Positions 52,148 to 60,784 of a stretch of DNA of 64,000 nucleotides are shown one piece after another. The notes below the pieces were generated by a model, which worked only from the letters and a program-made list of their open reading frames with translations, was not told the DNA's origin and made no database searches. The first letter of the stretch is position 1. Each line of letters begins with the position of its first letter. The stretch comes from Luteolibacter sp. Y139 (GTDB lineage Bacteria; Verrucomicrobiota; Verrucomicrobiia; Verrucomicrobiales; Akkermansiaceae). The stretch lies in NCBI RefSeq assembly GCF_038066715.1, contig NZ_JBBUKT010000015.1:102340-166339 (forward strand). Direction: 5' to 3'. A program made the position numbers and the translations under genes.

Positions 52148-54478
52148 ATGGCCAGCGGGAAAACCAAGACCACGACGCGGGGTGGCACCCTTGCGAAGTA
52201 TCGGACAAAGCGGAACTTCAGCAAGACCCCTGAGCCGGGTGGCAAGAAGGCACGGCAGAAGGGGAATTCGTTTGTGGTTCAGGAGCACCACGCACGTTCG
52301 CATCACTTCGACTTCCGGCTTGAGATCGATGGGGTTTTGGTGAGTTGGGCGGTGCCGAAGGGGATCCCGGAGGAGATGTCCGCAAAGCGGCTGGCCGTTC
52401 ATGTGGAAGACCACCCGCTGGAGTATGGGAAATTCCAAGGGACGATTCCCCAGGGAAATTACGGTGCAGGCAAGGTGGCGATCTGGGACAAGGGCACGTG
52501 GGATCCTTTGGAGAAGAACTGGCAGAAGGATCTTGCGAAGGGGAAGCTGAAGTTCGTGCTCCATGGCGAGCGGCTGAATGGCCCTTACCTCTTGGCCCGG
52601 ATGAGCGAGGAGCCGAATTGGTTGCTCCGGAAGCTGGATCCCGCAACTCATCCGGAAGCTCTCGAGACCGAACCGAAGAATGAGGTGGCGGCGTTCGTAT
52701 CGCCGCAGCTCGCCCGTCCGGTGACCTCGGTGCCGGGTGGCAAGGACTGGCTGCATGAGCTGAAGTTCGATGGCTATCGGCTGATCGCGGTAAGGAGGAA
52801 AGGGGAGGTGAAGTTATTCACTCGCAAGCAGCTCGATTGGACAGCGCGCTTTCCGGAATTGGCAGGGCGGCTGAAGAAATTGGGGGGAGGCGACTTTGTA
52901 ATGGATGGAGAAGCGGTGGTCTTCGATCGCAAGGGGCGGTCGAGTTTCGGCGCACTGCAAGAAGCCCTGAAGTCGGGCAAGGGTATTGATTTCGTGGTGT
53001 TCGATCTTCTGCATCTGGATGGGCACAACCTGCGTGGCTTGCCGCTCACGCGGCGCTTGGAAATGCTGGCGAAACTGGTTCCGGCGGAAAGCGGCCCGAT
53101 CCGCCGGTCAAAGATCTGGTCCGGTGACGAGGGTGAGGAACTGTTTCAACAGAGCTGCAAGCTGGGACTCGAAGGCATCATCAGCAAGCGCTCCCATGGC
53201 ACCTATCAGCCTGATTCGCGACGGGACTGGACGAAATCGAAATGCCGGCCCCGACAGGAGTTCATCATCTGTGGCTTCACCGAACCGAAGGGTGCTTGTC
53301 CCGCCTTCGGGGCGATCCTGTTAGGCTCGGTTGAGAACGGGCGGATGATTCCACGAGGCAAGGTGGGCACCGGCTTCACTGACGCCTACCGCCACCAGCT
53401 GCTGAAACAAATGAAGCCGCTGATCGCAAAGGAGGCTTCATATTCGACGACGGATCGCGGGGTGACATGGCTTAAGCCCCGGCTGGTGGCGGAGGTTGAA
53501 TTCGCCGAGCTGACGAGGGATGGGGCGATTCGCCAGGGGAGTTTCGTTTCGCTGCGCGAGGACAAGCCGGCATCAGACGTTCACCTCAATCCCGTGGAGG
53601 CGATGGGTAGTCTTGGCTCAACGGTATTGGGCGTGGAAATCAGTCACCCGGATCGTGTCGTGTATCCGGATGACGGGGTGACTAAGCTGGAGGTGGCGCG
53701 CTACTACGAGCGGGTGGGCGAGCTGATGCTTCCCCACGTGGTGGACCGACCGCTGGCGCTGCTGAGAACTCCGGAGGGTATCGGGGGCGAGAAGTTCTTC
53801 CAAAAGAGCTTCAAGGCTCACGTGCCGCCGCACGTGAAAGTGAAGACGCTGGATGACGGGACGGAGATCCTCTTCGTCCGCGAAATCAAGGGGCTGATCT
53901 CCCTCGCGCAGTTCGGGGTGATCGAGCTGCATCCCTGGGGCAGCCGTCTACCTCAGGTGGACAAGCCCGATGTGCTGGTATGGGACCTAGACCCGGATGA
54001 AAAGGTGCCGTGGAAGGAGACGCTCGGTGCGGCTTTCCTGCTGCGCGATTGCCTTGCGGAGTATGGTCTGGAGACGCGGGCGAAGAGTTCAGGTGGGAAG
54101 GGAATTCATGTGATGATGCACCTCAAGCGGCAGCACACCTGGGAGCTGCTGAAGCCTTTCACCAAGGCCGTGGCAGCCAAGGTGGGAGAGCAGAATCCGA
54201 AGCGCTTCACCATCACGGCCTCGAAGAGCAAGCGCTCCGGGAAAATCTACATCGACTGGCTTCGCAATGGCAAAGGTGCCACGTGCATCGCGCCGTGGGG
54301 GCTTCGCGCAAGACCGGGAGCGCCGGTCTCGATGCCGGTAACATGGGAGCAGCTCGCCGAGATGGGGCCGCGAGGCTTCACGATCCGCGAGCCTGCCCAA
54401 GAGCCTGAGAACTGGATGTCAATCGAGCCCCAGTCGCTCCCCATCTCGCTCGTGCGGGAGATTTCGCGTGGATCATGA
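52148..54478 (+). CDS. ligD: ATP-dependent DNA ligase LigD (PE-ligase-polymerase)
   Basis: This 776-residue multidomain enzyme is in the PE-LIG-POL order known in Pseudomonas. The phosphoesterase (about 40-160) has HHARSHHFDFRLE with the metal-binding His/Asp/Arg set. The ligase (about 195-480) has Lys206 of the adenylation motif ELKFDGYR and MDGEAV. The primase-polymerase (about 495-776) has Asp613/Asp615 of VWDLDPDE and SSGGKGIHV. It trims, fills and seals broken ends with Ku. Its stop overlaps the yihY start by ATGA. Confidence 0.95.
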   Translation: MASGKTKTTTRGGTLAKYRTKRNFSKTPEPGGKKARQKGNSFVVQEHHARSHHFDFRLEIDGVLVSWAVPKGIPEEMSAKRLAVHVEDHPLEYGKFQGTIPQGNYGAGKVAIWDKGTWDPLEKNWQKDLAKGKLKFVLHGERLNGPYLLARMSEEPNWLLRKLDPATHPEALETEPKNEVAAFVSPQLARPVTSVPGGKDWLHELKFDGYRLIAVRRKGEVKLFTRKQLDWTARFPELAGRLKKLGGGDFVMDGEAVVFDRKGRSSFGALQEALKSGKGIDFVVFDLLHLDGHNLRGLPLTRRLEMLAKLVPAESGPIRRSKIWSGDEGEELFQQSCKLGLEGIISKRSHGTYQPDSRRDWTKSKCRPRQEFIICGFTEPKGACPAFGAILLGSVENGRMIPRGKVGTGFTDAYRHQLLKQMKPLIAKEASYSTTDRGVTWLKPRLVAEVEFAELTRDGAIRQGSFVSLREDKPASDVHLNPVEAMGSLGSTVLGVEISHPDRVVYPDDGVTKLEVARYYERVGELMLPHVVDRPLALLRTPEGIGGEKFFQKSFKAHVPPHVKVKTLDDGTEILFVREIKGLISLAQFGVIELHPWGSRLPQVDKPDVLVWDLDPDEKVPWKETLGAAFLLRDCLAEYGLETRAKSSGGKGIHVMMHLKRQHTWELLKPFTKAVAAKVGEQNPKRFTITASKSKRSGKIYIDWLRNGKGATCIAPWGLRARPGAPVSMPVTWEQLAEMGPRGFTIREPAQEPENWMSIEPQSLPISLVREISRGS

Positions 54479-55380
54479 ATGCAGGACCTACCATGCAAGC
54501 CGGGGTTGGAGTGCTGCTCAAGGAAACGGCGCAGGGATTCATCAAGGATGAGGGGTTGCGATTGAGTGCGGCGCTGGCCTTCTATTCCGCCTTCTCGCTC
54601 GCGCCGCTGCTATTGATCGTGTTGTCGATTGCCGGAGCTGTGTTCGGAGACGAAGCCGTGCGCGGGATGCTTTACGACGAGATCTATCGAGATCTCGGCC
54701 GCAGCGGAGCGGAAGTGCTGGAGGACATGGTCGCCCATGCGCGCGATCCCCAGCAAAGCCTGGTCATGTCCCTGGTGGGGCTCGTCGTGCTGCTATTCGG
54801 GGCCGCGGGTTTATTCGGCCAGCTTCAGGCTGCGCTGAATGCCATGTGGAACGTGCCACCGCGAGAAAAAGGTGGCGTGAGGCAATTCGTGAAGAGCCAC
54901 TTTCTTTCGTTCACCATGGTGCTTGGCACCGGGTTCCTGCTGCTGGTGTCGATGGTGGTTTCGACCGTTCTAAATGCGGTCAGCGTGAGGGTGGGGGAAA
55001 TCGCCAACATCCCGGCGCCTCTATGGGCGGTGGTTGGCGGCTTCCTTTCATTCGCGCTGATCACGCTGCTATTCGCAGCGATCTTCAAGGTCTTGCCGGA
55101 TGTGATCATTCGCTGGAGGGATGTGTGGGCCGGGGCGATTTTCACATCGGGCCTGTTCGCGGTGGGGAAGTCGGCGATCGGCTGGTATCTGGGCCGGGAG
55201 GCTATGGCTTCGAGCTATGGTTCGGCGGGCGCGGTGATCGTGATTTTGACGTGGCTCTATTATTCGTCGGCGATCCTGCTCTTCGGAGCCGAGTTCACCC
55301 AGGTTGTGGCTCGTGCGGCGGGGCGCGAGATCGTCGGCCGGGCGGTCCGGAGACTTTTGGATCAAGAAGCTGTTCGCTGA
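54475..55380 (+). CDS. YihY/BrkB-family inner-membrane protein
   Basis: This 301-residue membrane protein has about six helices and the family segments GLRLSAALAFYSAFSLAPLL, LGLFGQLQAALNAMWNV-like GLFGQLQAALNAMWNV, and ASSYGSAGAVIVILTWLYYS. The function is not established, though the name ribonuclease BN was once used for the family. The ATG lies inside the ligD stop (ATGA), so it is coupled to the end-joining genes. A direct role there is unlikely; the context instead suggests a shared stress regulon. Confidence 0.9.
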   Translation: MNAGPTMQAGVGVLLKETAQGFIKDEGLRLSAALAFYSAFSLAPLLLIVLSIAGAVFGDEAVRGMLYDEIYRDLGRSGAEVLEDMVAHARDPQQSLVMSLVGLVVLLFGAAGLFGQLQAALNAMWNVPPREKGGVRQFVKSHFLSFTMVLGTGFLLLVSMVVSTVLNAVSVRVGEIANIPAPLWAVVGGFLSFALITLLFAAIFKVLPDVIIRWRDVWAGAIFTSGLFAVGKSAIGWYLGREAMASSYGSAGAVIVILTWLYYSSAILLFGAEFTQVVARAAGREIVGRAVRRLLDQEAVR

Positions 55381-55421
55381 AGGCCCACGCTGTGCCACAT
55401 TAGCTGCGGACCCCTGGACGA

Positions 55422-55946
55422 ATGAAGACTTTTGACGATGTATTGGCGGCTGAACTGAAGGAGCTCTTCAGCGCGCAGCGGCAGTGGTTGCTGGCGCTGC
55501 CGGGGGTGATCCGTGGCGCTTCGAACGCAAAATTGTCCGAACATTTCCGCAGGGAGGCCCGTGAGACCAAACGCCACATCGAGCGCATCGAGGAGATCGC
55601 GGAGATCCTGGGAGGATCTCCGCGAGGCCGGGTGCATGCTCCGATGAGGGAACTGGTGCAAACGGCGCAAGAGGTGCCGGGCTCCGAGCCGGACGGAGCG
55701 ATTTCGGACGCCCGGCTGATTATCGTTGCGCAGCGTGTGGCCCACCTTTTGATCTGCGGCTATGGCACGGCACGCACGCTTGCCGGGATACTTGGCCACG
55801 GGGCGGTGGAGGCATTACTGGCCACGAGTCTGGCCGAGAAAAGTGCAGACGACCGGGCGCTCACGAATCTGGCGATCGACATTTATACGGTGTCGGGTCC
55901 GGCGGAGCCCGCGGCGCCGTTGCTGGACGAGCCGTTCGTCCCGTGA
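55422..55946 (+). CDS. DUF892 (YciE/YciF) ferritin-like protein
   Basis: This 174-residue four-helix protein matches DUF892: FDDVLAAELKELFSAQRQWLL, the second helix LSEHFRREARETKRHIERIEEI with Glu and His ligands, and AAQRVAHLLICGYGTARTLA-like VAQRVAHLLICGYGTART. Such proteins are induced by stress and probably bind iron, but catalysis is not known. It lies 41 nt downstream of the YihY gene on the same strand and may belong to the ku operon. The C-terminus is Pro-rich. Confidence 0.85.
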   Translation: MKTFDDVLAAELKELFSAQRQWLLALPGVIRGASNAKLSEHFRREARETKRHIERIEEIAEILGGSPRGRVHAPMRELVQTAQEVPGSEPDGAISDARLIIVAQRVAHLLICGYGTARTLAGILGHGAVEALLATSLAEKSADDRALTNLAIDIYTVSGPAEPAAPLLDEPFVP

Positions 55947-55955
55947 TTCGGTGGT

Positions 55956-56243
55956 TTACCGAATCAGAGCGGCTTGATTGTGGCGCGGCAGGCAGCGGTC
56001 CCATTCGATGATCTTGTGGAAGAGCGGCTCGAGCTGCTCCGTGGGAGGGAGAGGATATTCGCCGTGCGCATAGTCCAAGAGATGATCTGACAGGGGGACG
56101 GCAGCCGCGCTCACCTTGATCTCGGCGACCAGTTCGCGCCGGTCTTCCGGGCAATCTTCCGGTGAGCGGAAGTCGTCGTCATTGTAGGGGCCGAAGCGGC
56201 GCTCGTATTCGCGCTTCCGGGCGATGGTATAGTCGCTATTCAT
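55956..56243 (-). CDS. Hypothetical protein, 95 residues
   Basis: A small acidic soluble protein (YTIARKREYERRFGPYNDDD; EDCPEDRRELVAEIKVSAAA) with no known motif. It converges with the DUF892 gene, with 9 nt between the ends. It appears to be a genuine gene by its start (MNSDYTIARKREYERRFG) and compact codon use. The function is unknown. Confidence 0.55.
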   Translation of the reverse strand: MNSDYTIARKREYERRFGPYNDDDFRSPEDCPEDRRELVAEIKVSAAAVPLSDHLLDYAHGEYPLPPTEQLEPLFHKIIEWDRCLPRHNQAALIR

Positions 56244-56590
56244 GGTGGTGAAGGATTGTGAGGTATCGTGAGGATCCTACTAGTCACCCTTCATTCAGCC
56301 GATGCCGTGCCGCTGGGATGGAGGTGGCAAATCCCTGATATTATAAGGATTGCGCCGGCGAACGGCTTTCTCGACGTGTGGGAGAAATCGCAAATGTCTC
56401 TGCAAGGGGTGCAGTTCGCTTGTTGTCCGGAAATAGTTCGGCGGCAAAGGGACGCTGGGAGTACAAAGGTGAGCCGGGCGAGATTTCCGACTGCTATCAG
56501 GTCACCAACGAGGGTTTACTGACGTTGCCATTCGGAACCGTCCGGCTCTGGTCACCAGTCGCACCGTTGATCCGATTCTCAAATGAAAAC
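56244..56590. other. 347-nt region without a convincing gene
   Basis: The segment holds only short open frames of unlikely composition. An AT-rich GATATTATAAGGA stretch at 56335-56347 might be part of a promoter. One plus-strand frame (from 56378) has a protein-like start but runs on antisense to the next gene, so it may be a gene remnant. Confidence 0.5.
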
Positions 56591-57688
56591 TTATTTCATG
56601 CGTGGTGCGGGGAGGTCCTCGCCGGGAGGACGGCGCCCGGCGCGCATCTCGGCCGTGGCGCGTGCGAGGGCGATCGCCGCGTGGCGCGTTTCCTCCTGGA
56701 TCGCGGAGTCTCGGTCGAGCGCCTCATGGCTGCTGGCGTAGGGTTCGAAGTAGCCGATGTAGCGGTCGACGATGGCGGTCGGCCCGGCGGAGATCAGACC
56801 TATTCCTGTGAGCCAATCATGAAGATGGCGGCGAACTCCTCCTGCTCCCTCCGCATCGCCATGGACGATCAAGGAGAATACTCGCCCGGCAAGATGCTTG
56901 GGATAGTCCCACCCCTTGAGCTCGATTTCCTTGGCGAGAGCTGGGTCCTTGCCAGCGGTAGTGGTGGGATCTGGATTTCCGCCGTCGGCACAGACCAAGC
57001 GATCAATCATCAGCTTGAGGCCCGAGGGAACCTGAAACCAGTGGACGGGAGTGATGATCATGATCCCGTGAGCCGCGACCCAGCGAGGGTAGAGTTCGTT
57101 CATCCAGTCCTGCACCTGGCCCAAGTAGTGATTCGGGTAACAGGAGCAAGGCCAGTGGCAGAGTGGCATGGCAGTGGAGACGCAGGCCTTGCAGGGAAAA
57201 ATGCGGCGTCCGTATTCCGCGCCGAGCAGTGAGAGATCGAGCAGGTCGACATGACAGCCTTCCGCTTCCAGTGTGGTGCGTGCGATGCCGGAGAGACGAA
57301 ACGACTTGGAGATCTCACTAGGGCAGGTTTCGTCGGTCCGCGGAGATGCATTGATCAGGAGCATGCGGGTGACGCTGCCGGCATCGTTGAACTCCTGTTG
57401 CGCGTCGTGAATCTTTTGGCGGGCATCGAGCCATTCGGTGGAGAGCTCATGCGAAGGATCTTGGAAGCCGGCTCCTGCTGGCCGTGAGGAGATGGTCTTG
57501 CGGCGTGCCTCATAAGCCTCAGCCGCGATCCTTGTCACCTGATCCACGGCCTCCTTGGCTTCAGCAAACGCGGGATCGGCAAATTGTTCCCGGTAGCGGC
57601 GCTCGAATTCGTCGCGATCCAGTGGCACTGGCCCTTGGCCGATCCGCACGATGGGTGAAGAAGGCGTTGCAGATGACGGCGAGTCCAT
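56591..57688 (-). CDS. Flavodoxin-fold NAD(P)H-dependent oxidoreductase with cysteine cluster
   Basis: This 365-residue protein has an N-terminal helical extension (1-105) and a flavodoxin-like FMN-reductase domain from about 108 (MLLINASPRTDETCPS phosphate loop). A conserved-looking cysteine cluster follows at 166-183 (Cys166, 169, 177, 181, 183), then WVAAHGIMIITPVHWFQVPS and GDAEGAGGVRRHLHDW. It should bind FMN and reduce a small substrate or quinone. The cluster recalls iron-sulfur flavoproteins, but metal binding is inference. The ATG at 57688 was preferred to a GTG five codons upstream. It is followed by the GNAT gene on the same strand but further upstream. Confidence 0.8.
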   Translation of the reverse strand: MDSPSSATPSSPIVRIGQGPVPLDRDEFERRYREQFADPAFAEAKEAVDQVTRIAAEAYEARRKTISSRPAGAGFQDPSHELSTEWLDARQKIHDAQQEFNDAGSVTRMLLINASPRTDETCPSEISKSFRLSGIARTTLEAEGCHVDLLDLSLLGAEYGRRIFPCKACVSTAMPLCHWPCSCYPNHYLGQVQDWMNELYPRWVAAHGIMIITPVHWFQVPSGLKLMIDRLVCADGGNPDPTTTAGKDPALAKEIELKGWDYPKHLAGRVFSLIVHGDAEGAGGVRRHLHDWLTGIGLISAGPTAIVDRYIGYFEPYASSHEALDRDSAIQEETRHAAIALARATAEMRAGRRPPGEDLPAPRMK

Positions 57689-57728
57689 CCGCCAGCCTAA
57701 CACAATAGCGATGGGCGAGCAGGTGAAT

Positions 57729-58001
57729 TCAGCCGATGAGGTCGTGATACTCCGGATGCCGCTGGATCCATGCTTTGGCGTATCCGCAGACAGGCCGCAC
57801 CTTTTCTCTCCGCGAGCGGATGATGTCCAGCATGCCGGCCATCAGGCGACCGGCCGTGCCGTGACCGCGCAGGGCCGGATCGGCGTATACGTAGGGAATG
57901 ATGAGCAGGTTCGATTCCCTCCGGTAGTCGGCATAGGCGAGCTTTCCTTCTTCCTCCAGCTCGAAGCGTTGGCGGGATACCTGATCGATCACTTGGCTCA
58001 T
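57729..58001 (-). CDS. Short GNAT-family N-acetyltransferase (NATD1/YjdJ type)
   Basis: This 90-residue protein is the minimal GNAT of the NATD1 group. FELEEEGKLAYADYRRESNL precedes the acetyl-CoA region YVYADPALRGHGTAGRLM, and VRPVCGYAKAWIQRHPEY is the usual C-terminal motif. The substrate is unknown. It lies 12 nt from the OmpA-family stop and 40 nt before the reductase start, so it may be in an operon with both. Confidence 0.85.
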   Translation of the reverse strand: MSQVIDQVSRQRFELEEEGKLAYADYRRESNLLIIPYVYADPALRGHGTAGRLMAGMLDIIRSRREKVRPVCGYAKAWIQRHPEYHDLIG

Positions 58002-58013
58002 GGGAGAAGGAAA

Positions 58014-59447
58014 CTACCGGTCGGCGGGAGCGTCGATGCGGGAAATCACCACGCGACGATCCTGACGGAGAAGATTCTCTGCGGCGTCAGCCGGATGATG
58101 GGCTTCACTCTCGCCGTAGCCGACGGGAACCAAACGATCCGCCGCCACGCCACCGCGGACGAGCTCGCGAACAAGCGCTTCCGCCCGCAATTGAGAGAGC
58201 AGTTGATTGTCCGAAGAGGTGCCTTCCGCAGAAGCGTGGCCTTCGATGGCAAAGCTGGCTTTGGCCAAGCCGGGATCGAGAATGGCTTCGGTGAGGGCCA
58301 GCACCATGTCGTAGGAATGGCCGTCGGCGAATTGCGTGGAGCCTTGTTGGAAGAGGATATCGTGACTGGTGATGGTGGTGGTTGCAACGACGGGATAGGA
58401 AACCACCCAAACATCGCGGCCACGATACTCGGCCGGGATGCGATCATTGAAGACAGCGGCATTCAATCCGGCGACGGGCATTACTCTCACCCGCTCGAGC
58501 GCGGCATCGGCTAACAGAACGGCCGGAATGTCGTCGCGCGACGGATAGAAGGCGTAGCGGCGGCCTTCATGGATGAAGAATGGCTCCGGAAGCACGGACT
58601 CGCCCGGGGCCGCCTCGGCGGGAGCGGGGGTGCGGAAGAAAGGCGGCATCTTCCGAATATCGGCATCGCCGCGTAGCCGTTGGCGCAAGAACTCGGCTGC
58701 CGAGCGGCGATCTTCTCGGGGTGCGCGGCGGACCTCGCTCTGATCGAGGCGGTTCAATTCGGCATGGGAGAGGCGACTATCCTTGCCGAGGATATCATTC
58801 ACCAAGCGGCTCGCATCGTCGCGTCCCTGGATCTGGATTTTTCGCTGATGGAGATCGCGGGCGAGATCTTCATGGGCACGTACCACATCGGCCTCGGCGG
58901 GTGGCAAGTCATCCAGCGCGTTGGGATCACGGGGGACGGTGTCGGGCTGGCGATCCTTCGGGGAGGTTTTGTGTGCGTCGGGGCTCGCCTTCTGGTCATT
59001 GGTGTCCTCCACCTTGTTCGAGGAAGGGTCGGCCTTGTCATTGACGGAGTCGCGGTTCCGCCTGGCATCGGGGGAAGCTTTGCGAGCGGTGGCATCTTCG
59101 GTCTTGGTTGATTCCGGGTTGGCGTTCTTGGACCGGTCAACTTCGCGTCGGGAGCGCTCGTTGGCTTTGGAATCATCATCCCTTACCGGCTGGGCCTCCT
59201 TTCCTGCGGGCTGCACGCGATTCGGGTCGCCCGCGCTGCGGCGTTGGTCTTCGAGCGGCTGGGATTCGTTGCTTGCCCGGCGCGTGGTGTCTTCGACACG
59301 GTCTGAATCCGGCGATGCTTTGGCGGAACGATCCTTCAAGGGCTTCGAGTCGGGATTGGTGGGTTCCGCGGCGGTGGCGATAGGGCTGGCTACCATCGTG
59401 GCAGCCAGAGCCGCGATGAAGGAGAACGGGCGTGATTGAGCTTTCAT
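58014..59447 (-). CDS. OmpA-family protein with repetitive charged N-terminal region
   Basis: This 477-residue protein has a signal peptide (1-27, ending ATAAEP). A charged low-complexity region (about 30-185) repeats a motif like KASPDxxxxxxD (AKASPDSDRVEDT; RKASPDARRNRDS; QKASPDAHKTSPKD). A middle domain (about 190-330) follows. The C-terminal OmpA-like domain (about 350-477) has FAIEGHASAEGTSSDNQLLS and VGYGESEAHHP and would bind peptidoglycan. It has no barrel. It is transcribed divergently from the hydroquinone reductase gene. The ATG at 59447 gives the signal sequence. Confidence 0.85.
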   Translation of the reverse strand: MKAQSRPFSFIAALAATMVASPIATAAEPTNPDSKPLKDRSAKASPDSDRVEDTTRRASNESQPLEDQRRSAGDPNRVQPAGKEAQPVRDDDSKANERSRREVDRSKNANPESTKTEDATARKASPDARRNRDSVNDKADPSSNKVEDTNDQKASPDAHKTSPKDRQPDTVPRDPNALDDLPPAEADVVRAHEDLARDLHQRKIQIQGRDDASRLVNDILGKDSRLSHAELNRLDQSEVRRAPREDRRSAAEFLRQRLRGDADIRKMPPFFRTPAPAEAAPGESVLPEPFFIHEGRRYAFYPSRDDIPAVLLADAALERVRVMPVAGLNAAVFNDRIPAEYRGRDVWVVSYPVVATTTITSHDILFQQGSTQFADGHSYDMVLALTEAILDPGLAKASFAIEGHASAEGTSSDNQLLSQLRAEALVRELVRGGVAADRLVPVGYGESEAHHPADAAENLLRQDRRVVISRIDAPADR

Positions 59448-59525
59448 GCCTGCCCTCCTGCTTAATCCGTTCCGCCCTGGGAGGAGCGTAGTCATAGGGA
59501 TTTTGGCGGCTTTGCCCTTGTCTGA

Positions 59526-59562
59526 GCGTGCAACGCGACCCGTTTCCGGGTGCAGCGTGCAA
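59526..59562. promoter_or_regulatory. Paired AGCGTGCAA direct repeats in a divergent promoter region
   Basis: AGCGTGCAA occurs at 59525-59533 and 59554-59562, 29 bp apart, with a small ACCCG/CGGGT hairpin between. It lies 63 nt upstream of the reductase ATG and 78 nt upstream of the OmpA-family ATG. Confidence 0.5.
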
Positions 59563-59624
59563 TATCAGGCGCACTTTTCTTTTGAATCTTCCCGGATGCA
59601 CACCGACGCTTGTGATGCTATCCG

Positions 59625-60560
59625 ATGACAATGGCCGAGTTTCCCGAGGAGACGAAGGACGGAGAGTTCGAGCGACAGGAGGATGCCTTCCGAATGATGG
59701 TGGGGAAGGAAGGTGGACCGCTGGCGGTGGATGGCCGCTATCACCTCTACGTTTCGCTGGCGTGCCCATGGGCTCACCGCACGCTGATTGTGCGGTCGCT
59801 GTTAGGGTTGCAGGACAGCATCGGCATCAGCATCGCGGATCCGGTGCGGGATGAACGAGGGTGGGCATTTCGCGAGGGGCATGGGCATCATCCCGATGAG
59901 GCAGAGGGCTTTCACTTTCTGGGAGAAGCTTACCTGAGGAGTGATCCCCGTTTTCGCGGCCGGTATACGGTGCCGGTTTTGTGGGACCGCCAAGAGAAGT
60001 GCATCGTCAACAACTCCGAGGACGACATTTGCCGGATGTTTCAGGAGAGCTTCGCCGGTCCCGGGGCACGGGACTTGTTCCCGCTGCACCTAGCGGAGGA
60101 GCAAGCCGAGATCAGCGACTATCTCTACGAGAAGGTGAACAACGGGGTCTACCGAGCAGGCTTCGCAACCACGCAGGCCGCGTATGAGGAGGCGGTGCGG
60201 GACTTGTTCGTGGCGCTGGATGAAATGGCGGTCCGGCTGGAGCGCTCGACCTTTCTGTTAGGCGAGCATCTGGTCGAGAGCGACTTGCGGTTGTTCTGCA
60301 CCTTGATCCGTTTTGACATGGTCTATCATGGCCACTTCAAGTGCAACCTCCGCCGGGTGGTGGACTGCCCGCCGCTGCTGCGCTTCATGCGGGACGTTTA
60401 TTTACAGCCGGGTGTGGCAGCGACGGTGAACTTCGATCACATCAAGCGGCATTACTACGGCACCCATCGTGAACTGAACCCGAGTGGCATCATTCCGCTG
60501 GGGCCGGCGGCGGTTTTCGAGAAGCCGGGTTGTGGCGAGCGGGATGCGGGCTCGAGGTGA
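59625..60560 (+). CDS. Glutathionyl-hydroquinone reductase (Xi-class GST)
   Basis: This 311-residue enzyme reduces glutathionyl-hydroquinones with glutathione. The catalytic Cys47 is in YVSLACPWAHRTLI, the CPWA signature of the Xi class. YTVPVLWDRQEKCIVNNSED is the GSH site, and the helical C-terminal half includes RLFCTLIRFDMVYHGHFKCN. Length is normal for YqjG/PcpF-type proteins. It is probably a detoxification enzyme. Start M1 (59625) or M3 (59631) are both possible. Confidence 0.92.
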   Translation: MTMAEFPEETKDGEFERQEDAFRMMVGKEGGPLAVDGRYHLYVSLACPWAHRTLIVRSLLGLQDSIGISIADPVRDERGWAFREGHGHHPDEAEGFHFLGEAYLRSDPRFRGRYTVPVLWDRQEKCIVNNSEDDICRMFQESFAGPGARDLFPLHLAEEQAEISDYLYEKVNNGVYRAGFATTQAAYEEAVRDLFVALDEMAVRLERSTFLLGEHLVESDLRLFCTLIRFDMVYHGHFKCNLRRVVDCPPLLRFMRDVYLQPGVAATVNFDHIKRHYYGTHRELNPSGIIPLGPAAVFEKPGCGERDAGSR

Positions 60561-60784
60561 CGGATACCCTTGTCCGTATCTGAGGGTGCCTGACGGCAGC
60601 AGTTTGACATGGTTGCTGACTGGTTTACGGCATTACGGCAGGGTGCACCCTGCACGATGCTTTGCCTCCGAGCGGGCGAAATGCGCTCAGGGGAAGATCC
60701 TAGGACTTCATGGAATGGGATTCCTTACGGGCACTGTGTGTGCTGGGATTCTCGCAACCCCTCCGACCGAATTCCGCCGCGCGG

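Noticed and set aside
56378..57232. A 284-codon plus-strand frame starting before the FMN reductase
   Set aside because: Two thirds of it is antisense to the reductase. Only the first 60 codons look protein-like, so at most this is a gene remnant.
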